A DNA stretch of 64,000 nucleotides from an uncultured Prevotella sp. (GTDB lineage: Bacteria > Bacteroidota > Bacteroidia > Bacteroidales > Bacteroidaceae): positions 1 to 64,000 of the forward strand of contig ONAR01000009.1 in NCBI GenBank assembly GCA_900315835.1, in the 5' to 3' direction. Every line of letters starts with the position of its first letter. Position 1 is the first letter of the stretch. The notes under the pieces are model-generated. The model was not told where the DNA came from. It did no database searches and saw only the letters and a program-made list of their open reading frames with translations. Shown here in pieces: positions 34,080 to 43,822 of the stretch. Position numbers and translations under genes: made by a program.

Positions 34080-36254
34080 TTAATCATTATATTTCCATCC
34101 CGGGTTCTGTACAAGGTTACAGTTGCGCTTCAGCTCGCTCGTGCATATAGGCCAGAAATACATCTTGTCGGAGAAGACAGTAGGCAGCGAGTAGATAGGC
34201 ACCACCTTCTGGAACTCGTCCTTCTGGTTGGCCGTCATCAGCACATTGCAGCCATAGATGGGGATACTCTCCTCGATGGGAGCGTCCATCCAACGGCGCA
34301 GGTCGTAGTAGCGCTTGCCTTCGCCGAGGAACTCTATCATGCGCTCGCGCTTGATCTTCTTACGCAGCAGGTCTACACTACCATATTCCTCTGCCGTGTA
34401 GTCGGGCAGACCGGCACGGCAACGTACGGGGCGGATACCACGCTTCATCTCAGACACGTCGCGACTGATGTTGTAGGTCTTGCTGCCGTCCCATGAAGCC
34501 ACCTGATAAGTCGATGTCAATTCGTTCAGGGCCTCAGAATACATCAGCAGAATGTCGGCATAACGAATGGCAGGCTCCCACTTATGCACGATATGGGAAT
34601 AGTCGTTGCCGTCGCGCACCGTGCGCCAGTCGTTAGGGTTGACCCACTTCTTGCAGCCAATGCCCGTACGCAGATAGTATGAGGTGTTGTTGTAGCCGTT
34701 GTTCTGCGTGGTGGTCACATTAGATTCTGATGAGCTGGTAGTCGTTCCGCGCCAGTAGAAGATCTGCATGTAGTGGTTGGAGACATCGGTGTTAGCGTTC
34801 CACCAGTATGACCCGTTGAAGGCCACGCAGGCATAGAACCTCGGCTCGCGCTCGGCATACTGCATCGATACGCCCACACCAAGTGGCGGATATTTCGATG
34901 CAGGATATTGTCCGCGGGAAGCAGTCCATCCCTGACGGCGCTCCGAGCCGTCACCACCGTTCATCTCACTGTCCTTACCAGGGCAGTCGGTGCCGTCGTT
35001 CATGTAGTAAGCGTCAACCATCTTCTGCGTCAGTCCATGGCAGTTGAAGCCGAAAAGCGTGTTGGGCATCTCGTGGGTAACGAAACCGTCAACGCTGGTG
35101 TGCCATTCGCCGCCACTGTTGTAGCCACGCGAGAAGATAATCTCAGAGTTGTCGAGTCCTACCACACCGTTGAACAAGTCGCGATAAGACAGATAGGGGT
35201 CGATGTCGGCATAGCCGTCGGGCCAGTTCTTGGTTGAGAAGTCGCCGTCGTCATACGGCTTGATGGTCTTGGGATAGCCTGTGGTTCGGTTGTCCACGTT
35301 GTTAACGCCGGCATGATACAGCTCGTAGTGGGCGTCACACTCCATGACGTCACGGCAAGCGGCAGCAGCGCGTGCCCATTTCGACTCGTCATAGGTCAGG
35401 CTGAGCAGCGGCGTACCGTCCTTGTTGACAAGGGCTTTGGCCACATTGTCGGTAACGCCGGCGGGGTGGCTGCCGTTCTTCAACTGTCCGTTGGCCAGCG
35501 GGCTGGCAGCGTAGATATAAGCCAGCGCACGTGTTGCGAGGGCTGCACCCTTTGTCGGGCGGACCATCGACTCGGCGTCGGTGTTCTCGTTGTGGCGGCT
35601 CCAGGACTTCAGTTCCTTGGCGGCCTGTATCATCTCAGAAGAGATATACTCAGCACACTCCTCGTATGTGCTACGCGGAATGGAGAGTTCGCTGTAGCTG
35701 AGCGTGTAGTCGGCACCCTCGTCGGGCATGATTGGAACAGGGCCATAGCGACGCAGAAGGAGCCAGTAGTAGTAAGCGCGCACGAAGCGGGCCTGGCCTT
35801 TAAGGTCTTCGCGGTCTTCGGCCGTGAGTTTGATGTTGCGGTCGATATTGTGAATGAATATCGAAGCCTGGTAAATGCCTTTATAGGCGTTGATCCACGC
35901 CGCCGAACCATAGTTCTCATCATAGTCACCCTGCTTGAAGGCGTTGTATGAGTTCATGTAGTCATAGTTGTCACCGCGGTTCGGGTCACGGTCACCGTAA
36001 TACATATCATCGGCAAAGCAATGCAGGCCTGCACCGTTGTTCTCCTTGGTGGTGACGTCGGCCAATGGACCTTTTAGGAAGGAGTAGGCCTGAGCCAACC
36101 ATCCATTGGTCTGGTTGATATCGGTGAACACCGACTCCAACGTACGGCGGTCATCAAAGTATTTGTCAGAGTCCAGCGAGTCGGCACACGATGAAAGCAA
36201 TGCCGTGCCACCAAGCAGACCTCCAAGCATCCATATAGCAATATTTCTTTTCAT
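34080..36254 (-). CDS. SusD/RagB-family outer-membrane lipoprotein
   Basis: 724 residues from MKRNIAIWMLGGLLGGTALL, with lipobox LLSSC; four extra codons upstream are possible. The SusD-like N-terminal part (DDRRTLESVFTDINQTNGWL, GQARFVRAYYYWLLLRRYG) is followed by the C-terminal RagB block ending FWPICTSELKRNCNLVQNPG, where the last residues form the usual tail. It is a surface glycan-binding lid for the SusC channel. It starts 11 bases after the susC stop, the normal C-D pairing. It is longer than the usual 550-650 residues. Confidence 0.92.
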   Translation of the reverse strand: MKRNIAIWMLGGLLGGTALLSSCADSLDSDKYFDDRRTLESVFTDINQTNGWLAQAYSFLKGPLADVTTKENNGAGLHCFADDMYYGDRDPNRGDNYDYMNSYNAFKQGDYDENYGSAAWINAYKGIYQASIFIHNIDRNIKLTAEDREDLKGQARFVRAYYYWLLLRRYGPVPIMPDEGADYTLSYSELSIPRSTYEECAEYISSEMIQAAKELKSWSRHNENTDAESMVRPTKGAALATRALAYIYAASPLANGQLKNGSHPAGVTDNVAKALVNKDGTPLLSLTYDESKWARAAAACRDVMECDAHYELYHAGVNNVDNRTTGYPKTIKPYDDGDFSTKNWPDGYADIDPYLSYRDLFNGVVGLDNSEIIFSRGYNSGGEWHTSVDGFVTHEMPNTLFGFNCHGLTQKMVDAYYMNDGTDCPGKDSEMNGGDGSERRQGWTASRGQYPASKYPPLGVGVSMQYAEREPRFYACVAFNGSYWWNANTDVSNHYMQIFYWRGTTTSSSESNVTTTQNNGYNNTSYYLRTGIGCKKWVNPNDWRTVRDGNDYSHIVHKWEPAIRYADILLMYSEALNELTSTYQVASWDGSKTYNISRDVSEMKRGIRPVRCRAGLPDYTAEEYGSVDLLRKKIKRERMIEFLGEGKRYYDLRRWMDAPIEESIPIYGCNVLMTANQKDEFQKVVPIYSLPTVFSDKMYFWPICTSELKRNCNLVQNPGWKYND

Positions 36255-36265
36255 AATATACATCA

Positions 36266-39200
36266 TTATAAGTTTACTTGTATTCCAGCGGTTATAGATT
36301 TCGTGATAGGATAGGCCTCACCGTTGGAGCTGCCCATCTCCGGATCCCACAACTTGAACTTTGACCAAGTCAGCAGGTTGGCGCCCTGTATGAAGATGCG
36401 CAGGTCGTTGATGTGCATCTTGTTGGTCCAGGTCTTCGGCAGCGTATAGCCAAAGTCGAGGTTCTTCAGTCGGATATACCGACTGTCACGCATCCAGTAT
36501 GTGGAAGCCCTGTAGTTATTGTGCGGGGCGTTGCCCTGCAGGTAGACCAGACGCGGATAGGTGGCGTTGGGATTCTCGTTGGCGGGAATGCCGAGCTGTG
36601 CTGCCGTCTCCTTGTCAATCCAGCGGTCCTCAACGAGGTCGGCGAAGATCTGGCCGTAGCGGTCCTGACTGAATGCCCAGACACACTTACCGTTCATCAT
36701 GAATGTTGACTTGCCGGCGCCCTGGAAGTGGAGGTTGAAGTCGAAGTGCTTCCATGTAACCGAGATACCGAGACCGTAGATCAGGTTAGGCGTGGTCGTA
36801 GCGCCAATGGCCACGATGTCGCCGTCATCAACCACACCGTCACCATTGACGTCCTTATACTTGATGTCGCCAGGCTGGACATCGCCGTACATCTGTTTAG
36901 GAGAGTTGCGGATATCGTCGTAGTCAGCGAAGAGGCCCTCTGCAATCAGACCACGCAGCTGGTTGACGCGATAGCCGGTCTGATACTGATAGGGATATAC
37001 GCTGTTCTCAATATCATAGTCGAGAATCTTGTTCTTGCTGTAGGTGATGTTGCCACGGACGGTCAGACCCACCTGGCCGAAGCGGTCCTCAAACTTGAAG
37101 TTGCCGTCGAAACCCTTCGACTCCACACTGCCCACGTTTGCCATAGGCGTGCTCTCAAGACCCAACGAATAGGGCAGATAGTTACGCTGCATATAGATGC
37201 CGGTACGTTTCTCATAGAAATAGTCCATGGTGAGTGAGAACCGGTTGCGGAACATCACAAGGTCAACACCAATATCGTCCTTGGTAGAGATTTCCCAAGT
37301 CACGTTGTTCGAGGCCAACGACGTGAAGTGCAGGCCATGCTGATACTCCGTGCGTGTAGGCGAAGTCAGTGTGCCGAAGTTATAAACATTGTCGCCGGAA
37401 TAGTTGATGTCGTACAGATAGGGGAAACGAGTCGGGGTGGCATCGTTACCAACCTTACCGTGAGAGTAACGTATTTTGAACATGTCAAGCCAGGGAGCTG
37501 CCTGCTGGACAAACTTCTCCTCAGCCACATTCCATGCCACTGACCATGCAGGGAAGAAACCGAAGCGGTGACCGTCGGCAAAGTTCTCAGAGCCGTTGTA
37601 ACCGAAGTTCCAGTCAATGAAATAGCGGTTGGCATAGTTATACGTCACCTGTCCGGCCAACGCCAAATTCTTGCGCGACACACTGTTCTTAATATCTGTA
37701 CCGATGTTCTGCGTCTGAATCTTCGTGTCGTAGGTGTATTTCAGGTTTGCGCCTACGTTGTGCATCTTGAAGAACTGGCGATGATAGCTCAACAACAAGT
37801 CGACAAACTCACGGCGTGAGCCCTCGTTGCCTGACTCCTGATACATATCCACCTTATTCTTAATCTTATCGAAGATGATCTCACCGGTGGTCTTGTCACG
37901 ACCGTTGGCATAGTATCGGTCGGGCTGCTGTATGTGATTGATGTAGTTATAGTTGTAGGTGTCGTAGCCAAAGCGTCCAGTGAAATGCAGTCCCTTGGTG
38001 ATGAACTTAAGGTCCTGCTCGAGGGTTACATTGGTCTGCACGTTATTGTTCCACTCCTGCTTATAACCGGTCTGCGTCGTCATCACCCATGGGTTGGTGC
38101 GCAGGTCGTCGCGGTTCATGTTGATCATCGGCACGTAGCCGTTGCTGTACATCACCGGTGTGAGGATGGCGTTGTAGCCGAAGAGTGAGTTCCAAGTGTC
38201 GTTATCACCCATACCCGGTGCATTACGCTTAGACAAGTCACCAGAAACACCAAGCTTCAGCACCGTGGTAGGCGTGATGTCGATGTCAAGGTTGACGCGG
38301 TAGTTCCAGCGTTTGTAGTTGGCATTCGTATCGTATTTGTCGCGCAGCGTCTGGTCGGTCTTATACATACCACCATCCTCGACATACGAGATAGAGGCGT
38401 AGTAGCGTGAGGTGGCACCACCACCGCTGAGGTTCACATTGCCACGATAGCTCATGGCGCCGTCCTTCAGGATAAGGTCCTTCCAGTTGACATTAGGATA
38501 AAGGTCAGGGTCAAGGCCGTTGCGGAACAGTTCCATCTCGGCAGGGGTGAAATAAGTACCCTTGCTTCGCGTGATGTTGGCCTCGTTGAGCAATGAGGCG
38601 TAGGTTACGCCGTCAACAAACTCCGGGGTCTTAGTGCGTGTGTTGTAAGACGACTCAAACTTACCGTTGATGTTAATCTTACCCTCCTTACCATGTTTCG
38701 TCGTGATGAGGATAACGCCATTAGCACCCTTTGAACCATAGATGGCTGTTGCCGATGCATCCTTCAACACAGAGAACGACGCAATATCCTCGATGTTGAG
38801 GTCGTCGATGTTCTCACGCTCGAAGCCGTCTACAAGGATGTAAGCCTTAGAGCTTGCACCGAAGGTAGAGATACCGCGAATCCAGAACTCCGACTTGTTC
38901 TTACCAGGCTGACCCGAAGTCTGCATTGCCATGATACCTGGCACGTTACCCGCAAGCGTATTGGAGAGGTTGGACGAGCTGAAGTGCTTCAGGTCCTTCA
39001 TATCCACATTGGTAACGGCACCCGTAACGGTCAGCTTCTTCTGTGTACCCATACCGGTGACCACCACCTCGTCTACGGCATTCTTCTGATCAATATCCAT
39101 CTTCACATTGATCACGGTCTTCCCGCTCTTCACAATCTCCGAGCAGGTCTTGAAGCCCACGTAGGAATAGACCAGCGTCTGAAACTCCTTCACCTTAATC

Positions 39201-39385
39201 TTATAGTTACCGTCGATGTCGGTGATGACACCAAGGCCTTTCATGTCCTTCACAATGACGTTTGCGCCGATGAGCGGCTCGCCTGTGTTGTCAGTCACCT
39301 TACCGGTAACCGTTATCTCCTTTTGTGCTGAGGCACCAATGGCCGTGCATATCAGCACAATGAGCAATAATATATATCTTTTCAT
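36266..39385 (-). CDS. SusC/RagA-family TonB-dependent transporter
   Basis: 1039 residues from MKRYILLLIVLICTAIGASA, a signal peptide; the longer frame lacks one. A carboxypeptidase-D-like domain (ITVTGKVTDNTGEPLIGANV) and a plug (TVTGAVTNVDMKDLKHFSSS, NTLAGNVPGIMAMQTSGQPG, FWIRGISTFG) lead into the 22-strand barrel, which ends with the aromatic/leucine signature TAGIQVNL. It imports glycan fragments across the outer membrane with TonB energy and pairs with the SusD gene that follows it. No N-terminal STN or anti-sigma interaction domain is seen, which fits control by the two-component regulator. Confidence 0.95.
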   Translation of the reverse strand: MKRYILLLIVLICTAIGASAQKEITVTGKVTDNTGEPLIGANVIVKDMKGLGVITDIDGNYKIKVKEFQTLVYSYVGFKTCSEIVKSGKTVINVKMDIDQKNAVDEVVVTGMGTQKKLTVTGAVTNVDMKDLKHFSSSNLSNTLAGNVPGIMAMQTSGQPGKNKSEFWIRGISTFGASSKAYILVDGFERENIDDLNIEDIASFSVLKDASATAIYGSKGANGVILITTKHGKEGKININGKFESSYNTRTKTPEFVDGVTYASLLNEANITRSKGTYFTPAEMELFRNGLDPDLYPNVNWKDLILKDGAMSYRGNVNLSGGGATSRYYASISYVEDGGMYKTDQTLRDKYDTNANYKRWNYRVNLDIDITPTTVLKLGVSGDLSKRNAPGMGDNDTWNSLFGYNAILTPVMYSNGYVPMINMNRDDLRTNPWVMTTQTGYKQEWNNNVQTNVTLEQDLKFITKGLHFTGRFGYDTYNYNYINHIQQPDRYYANGRDKTTGEIIFDKIKNKVDMYQESGNEGSRREFVDLLLSYHRQFFKMHNVGANLKYTYDTKIQTQNIGTDIKNSVSRKNLALAGQVTYNYANRYFIDWNFGYNGSENFADGHRFGFFPAWSVAWNVAEEKFVQQAAPWLDMFKIRYSHGKVGNDATPTRFPYLYDINYSGDNVYNFGTLTSPTRTEYQHGLHFTSLASNNVTWEISTKDDIGVDLVMFRNRFSLTMDYFYEKRTGIYMQRNYLPYSLGLESTPMANVGSVESKGFDGNFKFEDRFGQVGLTVRGNITYSKNKILDYDIENSVYPYQYQTGYRVNQLRGLIAEGLFADYDDIRNSPKQMYGDVQPGDIKYKDVNGDGVVDDGDIVAIGATTTPNLIYGLGISVTWKHFDFNLHFQGAGKSTFMMNGKCVWAFSQDRYGQIFADLVEDRWIDKETAAQLGIPANENPNATYPRLVYLQGNAPHNNYRASTYWMRDSRYIRLKNLDFGYTLPKTWTNKMHINDLRIFIQGANLLTWSKFKLWDPEMGSSNGEAYPITKSITAGIQVNL

Positions 39386-39398
39386 ATTGCGCGGGTTA

Positions 39399-40940
39399 TT
39401 ATTCGTTTCCTTCTGTTGTCTTATTCTCTCCATCCGTTGTTTCGGAAGTCGATACGGTCTGTGTATCGTCGGTTTCCTTACCAATGGTACGTACGCTGCG
39501 GTTGTTGTGGTCGAGCACGTAGAACATCTGCTTGTTCTCATCATAAGCGAGTCCAGTCACATCGCGGAAACGGGCAGTCTGGCGCAGGTCGCCGTCCTCA
39601 GTTCCCCAAATATTTCCGTTGGTCGACGGCGCACGTCCTGCATAGGTGCGAACGAGTCCATCGGGTGTGATGTAGCGTACGCAGAAGTTAAGACAGTCGC
39701 AGAAATAATAGTCATAGACATCCTCGCGGCCTTCGGCCACGTATTCGGGGTTCTTCACGAACACGCCCTGATAAGGACGATGTACGCGTGCGTTGCTACC
39801 CACAGCGTCAACCCAGTCGCCATCGCCGTTAGAGCCTACCACGACGTAAGGAGTGGTGAACTCCTTCTTTGTCCAGTCGTAGTCACTGCGCAGAATGTAG
39901 TTGCGGTTGATGACCGTCAGATAAGCATAGTTGCCAGACGGATGAATCGATACCTGGAACTCATACGACGGGTCCTGAATCTTGAACAGTTCGCGGAAGC
40001 ATCCATCGGTCTGATAACCCGTCCACGGCTTTGTCTCTCCAGTCTCTGGGTCGGGTGTCTTGCTTGCCAAATAATCCTCAAGGTTCATGCGGAAGAGCTG
40101 ACCATTCTCATAACTGTTAAAATACACCTCACCGTTCACTGGATGCACTGCCACACCATTGCACTGTTTGTAAGCCACAAGCGGCTGACAAGATGAGGCG
40201 TCGCTGAACGTACCATCGGCATTGCGGGTGACAATCCATACGCTTGTCGACTTGGTACCATTGTCGTTGCGGTCGGTAGATACCAGCATATACTTGCCGT
40301 CGAGCGAGAAAGCCATGTTACGCAGACGCTGGGTCTGGAACTTGCTTGCCGACATCAGGCGCTTCGTCATGCGGGTATTCATGTTAAGCTCCTGGATGAA
40401 ACCGTCGGAACGATCGTATACGATATAGAGGCGCTCTGGATAGAGTGGGTCAAAGGCCATGCAGCCCTCAGCGCGGAAGCCGGTGCAGACATCAAATGAA
40501 CCCCAAGTCTCACCTTGGTCGTCGTTGTTGTTGCGATAGCCGCAGAGCGTACCTACAACGGTCTTCGCATCATATTTGAATGCCTTGTTGGCCACTCCCG
40601 AGTGAACGGTACCGTTATCGTCGGTGATGTCCACCTTTACTTCACCCGAAAACGCGCCCGAAGGCACATAGCCGTACATCTTGTCGGATTTCACGCTCAC
40701 CAGCACGGCTTTCTTTCCGCCTACATACAGCTTCACACGCGATGTGTCGGCGCCGAAGTTGCTACCATAGACGATAATCTGATCTTGATAGCCTCCCTCC
40801 TCAGGAACGAAACTGCTCACCACCACATCCTTCGACGGATCAAACGGCGCACCATTGTCCGTTGTGGTGTCATCATCAGAACAAGCCAAAACAAGACATG
40901 CTGACAATGCGAGGAACAATCCATTGATTATTTTTCTCAT
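39399..40940 (-). CDS. Lipoprotein with IPT/TIG domain and NHL-like propeller
   Basis: 513 residues. A leader with lipobox (LVLACSDDD) precedes an IPT/TIG domain (about 40-125, VVSSFVPEEGGYQDQIIVYG) and then a propeller whose blades carry phrases such as NMAFSLDGKYMLVSTDRNDN, GVAVHPVNGEVYFNSYENG and DVTGLAYDENKQMFYVLDHN. The C-terminus is a Thr/Glu-rich tail. Proteins of this layout occur in Bacteroidales PULs, probably as surface glycan-binding proteins. It lies between the DUF4965 gene and susC in the same operon. Confidence 0.78.
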   Translation of the reverse strand: MRKIINGLFLALSACLVLACSDDDTTTDNGAPFDPSKDVVVSSFVPEEGGYQDQIIVYGSNFGADTSRVKLYVGGKKAVLVSVKSDKMYGYVPSGAFSGEVKVDITDDNGTVHSGVANKAFKYDAKTVVGTLCGYRNNNDDQGETWGSFDVCTGFRAEGCMAFDPLYPERLYIVYDRSDGFIQELNMNTRMTKRLMSASKFQTQRLRNMAFSLDGKYMLVSTDRNDNGTKSTSVWIVTRNADGTFSDASSCQPLVAYKQCNGVAVHPVNGEVYFNSYENGQLFRMNLEDYLASKTPDPETGETKPWTGYQTDGCFRELFKIQDPSYEFQVSIHPSGNYAYLTVINRNYILRSDYDWTKKEFTTPYVVVGSNGDGDWVDAVGSNARVHRPYQGVFVKNPEYVAEGREDVYDYYFCDCLNFCVRYITPDGLVRTYAGRAPSTNGNIWGTEDGDLRQTARFRDVTGLAYDENKQMFYVLDHNNRSVRTIGKETDDTQTVSTSETTDGENKTTEGNE

Positions 40941-40966
40941 AGTTATTTAGTTGTTTAGTTGTTGAG

Positions 40967-43498
40967 TTACTTAGTCTCTTCACGCTTTAATTTGTCTACC
41001 AGCACTTTCATCCAGTGTCCGCCGATCACCGAGCGTGCCATGAATCCCACTTTCAAACCGGTCTTCGTGTCATACCAGTCGCTGATGGGCACACGGGTCT
41101 CTGTCTCGTTGATATAGCGGTAGAGCGGGTCGACAAACTTCTGGAACGTCTTGTTGTCGTTAGCCATTCCGGCCGACCACATAATCCAGTCACTCTTGGT
41201 GTAGTCCTTGCGGACGTCGAGCGGCAGTCCATACTTGTTTTGCTTCGTCAGATAATACTTCACCTCCGTCTGCATGGCATTGTTGGAGAAGAGGTTGGTG
41301 TTCCACAGCTTGTCCCAAATCATGTTGTACTTCTGGCTCCACGTATTCTCGCGGTCGAATGCCAAGCGATAGTGCAGGTCTTTGCCTTTGCCTTCCCGTG
41401 CATCCTTCTCCCATTGCTGTGCCATCTCCTTGGCGCGGTCCATGTATTTGGTGTAATCAGCCATATCGCCCTTGAGACCAGCCATCTCGGCAAATCCGGC
41501 AACACCCATGATAGCCTTTATCGAGAGGTTGGCATTGTGAGCCCAGTGCCCGGCGAAGTCGTCGGTGCAAAGCTGGTTGGCTGGATCCTGTCCGTTAGCC
41601 GAGAGATAATCGGCCCATGTGCGGAGAATGTCCCAATAGGGGTCGGCATACGTGGTATTACCATCGAGCTTGCAGCACATCGCGATCAATGTGAGCATGT
41701 TGCCGGCCTCCTCCAACGGCATGTCGCCGCCATACACCTGACCGTTGGCCCGCGGATACTGTCCCAGGTCGTGTGCAGCGAAAGGCTTGGTCCATCGGCC
41801 CGAACGACTGTACTCCAAGATAGAGGACATCATTGCCTTCTGCAGCTCGGGGTTGTACACCAGGAACAACGGCGACTCTGGATAAGTGAGGTCGACCGTG
41901 TTGACACAACCGTTGGAGTCGTTTTCCTTTGAGAAGAACAGCAGCGTACCGTTATTGTCCTGGAAAAGCTTATGTGCGGCAATCACATGACGGTAGGAGC
42001 CCGACAGAATCTCGGCATACTTCACGCCACCGGCCCGCAAGCCGTCGTCGTAGATGCGACGGTCCATCTCACGGCAGTTTCTCATGATTGAACCATACGA
42101 CTTGTCAAGGCGGTTGAACATGTCGAAGACGCTGACCTGCCCATTGTGTGCCCAGTAAGCCTTATACCGGTTGTAGAAATACTCAATGTCATAAATCTCG
42201 TCGTAGCCGATGAGCGCGTAGCTGGCAGCGCGACGTGTCGATCCGAAGTCATGACGATAGGCGAGCAGTGGCTGTTCGCTGAGGCTCCTGGCTACTACGT
42301 CGGTCTTGCTTTCCGGCAGACGTCCGCTCTTCAGGAAACTCTCCTTAATGGCCTGGTCGCTGTTGAGGCTCACCTCGCCATTGATGGCGGGCAGATAGAG
42401 ATAGCCCCAGTCAATACAGATATGGTCACCGGTCTTGGCAAGTATCGGTTGCTCAACGGTACCAGTTTTCAGATACTTCACGCCGTTGTGCTCGACGAGG
42501 GTCGAACGCGTGGGCTGGCTCGTCTTGTTCTGTCCAATCATGGGCGATGCCGTCAGCATGAGCTGTACATTGTGGGCTGCGCCGTCGGTTGAGCGTACCT
42601 GATAAGAGATGTAGTTGATCGGCGACGAGAGCAGGTCGTAGTCGTCGATAAGCATCGGTGCGGTGAACACCACGTCAAGTTCGACAGGGCCGCAGGCAAA
42701 CGTATAATACGACGAAGTAGCCATCACGCTGATGCTCTTCTGCGTAGCGTTGATGGTTGATCCGTCGTCCACACTCTTGTTGCGGTAGAGGCCGAAATCG
42801 GTGTAGGCACCACCCGTAGTATTGTGGCAATGCGCTGCGATGACGTTTTTGCCCGTATGCAGCAACTTCTTCATGTCGTCAGTCAGCTGCAACTGCACGC
42901 CCTCGCGCCACGTTTCTCCAGTGGAGACCACTTCAGTACCATTTATATAAAGGTGAAAGACATCGTCATGCGAATAGATGAGGAACAGGTCACCCTGCAG
43001 GTCCTTCTCGGTGAGGTCAACCGTGCGGCGCACATAGAGGTCGCTATGTTCCTGCTTCCACTCCGTGCGTACGAAGCTGAGGCCTGGTGAGCCGAAGGCT
43101 GCCTTTGCGCGCTTCCACTTGGAGTCGTCGAAGTCGGGGCGTTGCCATCCGTCAGCCTGCTTCGTGCGGCTGATGGCTCCCGTCCATGCTTGTTCATCGG
43201 CCATCGGCACTATGGTTTCGGGTATGATGCGCTTGGCACCCAGGAAGCGGTAGTTCTTGCCGTCAACACGAAGAATGCCCTCGAGCGGCTTCTCGTCGTT
43301 GGTCCAATGCTTTGTCACACCTCCATTGAGCGTATTATAAGGCGACCATATCGAGAAATAAGGATCTGACACCACCAAAGGCACCGATGGGAGCCTCAGC
43401 GAGGTGGCCTTGTAAGGTGTGAACAAGTTGCTCGTCTGCGCCTTTGCCATAAACGCGACGCATAACGCTGCAACCAACGAAATAAACACTTTTCTCAT
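40967..43498 (-). CDS. DUF4964/DUF5127/DUF4965/DUF1793 protein (glutaminase A-like)
   Basis: 843 residues with a signal peptide (MRKVFISLVAALCVAFMAKA). The N-terminal block SLRLPSVPLVVSDPYFSIWS is DUF4964. A PA14/CBM-like insert (YSHDDVFHLYINGTEVVSTG) follows. DUF5127 and DUF4965 run on (LLAYRHDFGS, IYDDGLRAGGVKYAEILSGS, SKENDSNGCVNTVDLTYPES), ending in the helical DUF1793 part (DLGQYPRANGQVYGGDMPLE). The fungal relative is an extracellular glutaminase, but in PULs the activity is unknown and a glycosidase role is plausible. It is the first gene of the SusCD operon. A close paralogue forms the N-terminal half of the protein at 55573. Confidence 0.82.
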   Translation of the reverse strand: MRKVFISLVAALCVAFMAKAQTSNLFTPYKATSLRLPSVPLVVSDPYFSIWSPYNTLNGGVTKHWTNDEKPLEGILRVDGKNYRFLGAKRIIPETIVPMADEQAWTGAISRTKQADGWQRPDFDDSKWKRAKAAFGSPGLSFVRTEWKQEHSDLYVRRTVDLTEKDLQGDLFLIYSHDDVFHLYINGTEVVSTGETWREGVQLQLTDDMKKLLHTGKNVIAAHCHNTTGGAYTDFGLYRNKSVDDGSTINATQKSISVMATSSYYTFACGPVELDVVFTAPMLIDDYDLLSSPINYISYQVRSTDGAAHNVQLMLTASPMIGQNKTSQPTRSTLVEHNGVKYLKTGTVEQPILAKTGDHICIDWGYLYLPAINGEVSLNSDQAIKESFLKSGRLPESKTDVVARSLSEQPLLAYRHDFGSTRRAASYALIGYDEIYDIEYFYNRYKAYWAHNGQVSVFDMFNRLDKSYGSIMRNCREMDRRIYDDGLRAGGVKYAEILSGSYRHVIAAHKLFQDNNGTLLFFSKENDSNGCVNTVDLTYPESPLFLVYNPELQKAMMSSILEYSRSGRWTKPFAAHDLGQYPRANGQVYGGDMPLEEAGNMLTLIAMCCKLDGNTTYADPYWDILRTWADYLSANGQDPANQLCTDDFAGHWAHNANLSIKAIMGVAGFAEMAGLKGDMADYTKYMDRAKEMAQQWEKDAREGKGKDLHYRLAFDRENTWSQKYNMIWDKLWNTNLFSNNAMQTEVKYYLTKQNKYGLPLDVRKDYTKSDWIMWSAGMANDNKTFQKFVDPLYRYINETETRVPISDWYDTKTGLKVGFMARSVIGGHWMKVLVDKLKREETK

Positions 43499-43611
43499 TC
43501 GTTTTTAGTTTTAATATTATTATTTATTTAGTCGTATTGGCTATTAATTCCGAAAGGTGTCATCCTGAGCACAATCTTTATTACCTTAGCGCCTTGTTGT
43601 GTTTCCAAGTG

Positions 43612-43676
43612 TAAAGGTACGTCAAAAGCCACAAATCGGCGGAAATAGCTATTCAAATTTGGAAAATATCTGTTCA
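43612..43676 (-). promoter_or_regulatory. TGAACA direct repeat and -7 box of the SusCD operon (site A)
   Basis: On the minus strand TGAACA (43676-43671) and TGAATA (43655-43650) start 21 bp apart. After 30 bases comes TACCTTTA (43619-43612), one change from TAnnTTTG. The layout matches the sites at 46072, 55306 and 55448. This site lies 114 bases or more upstream of the DUF4965 start. Confidence 0.7.
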
Positions 43677-43740
43677 CTTCCCTCCAAGGGCAGCCCGGCG
43701 GCTCCGGCAATCCGCGCCATGACCGGATAAAAGCCATCGA

Positions 43741-43795
43741 TGAACAGATTTTTCTATCTTTAACGCGGTATTCTCATTCCGATTTCGTAATTTTG
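43741..43795 (+). promoter_or_regulatory. TGAACA element and -7 box of the GH43-like gene (site B)
   Basis: TGAACAGATTTTTC begins at 43741 and TAATTTTG (43788-43795) fits TAnnTTTG. Only one clear hexamer is present and the gap to the -7 box is 41 bases, about one helical turn off the layout of the other sites. It is a weaker or variant member. Confidence 0.5.
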
Positions 43796-43822
43796 TCGCA
43801 TCATAAACAACAGAACCAAGAT

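Noticed and set aside
39386-39544. 53-codon N-terminal extension of SusC
   Set aside because: It overlaps the upstream gene and hides a perfect signal peptide that begins at 39385.
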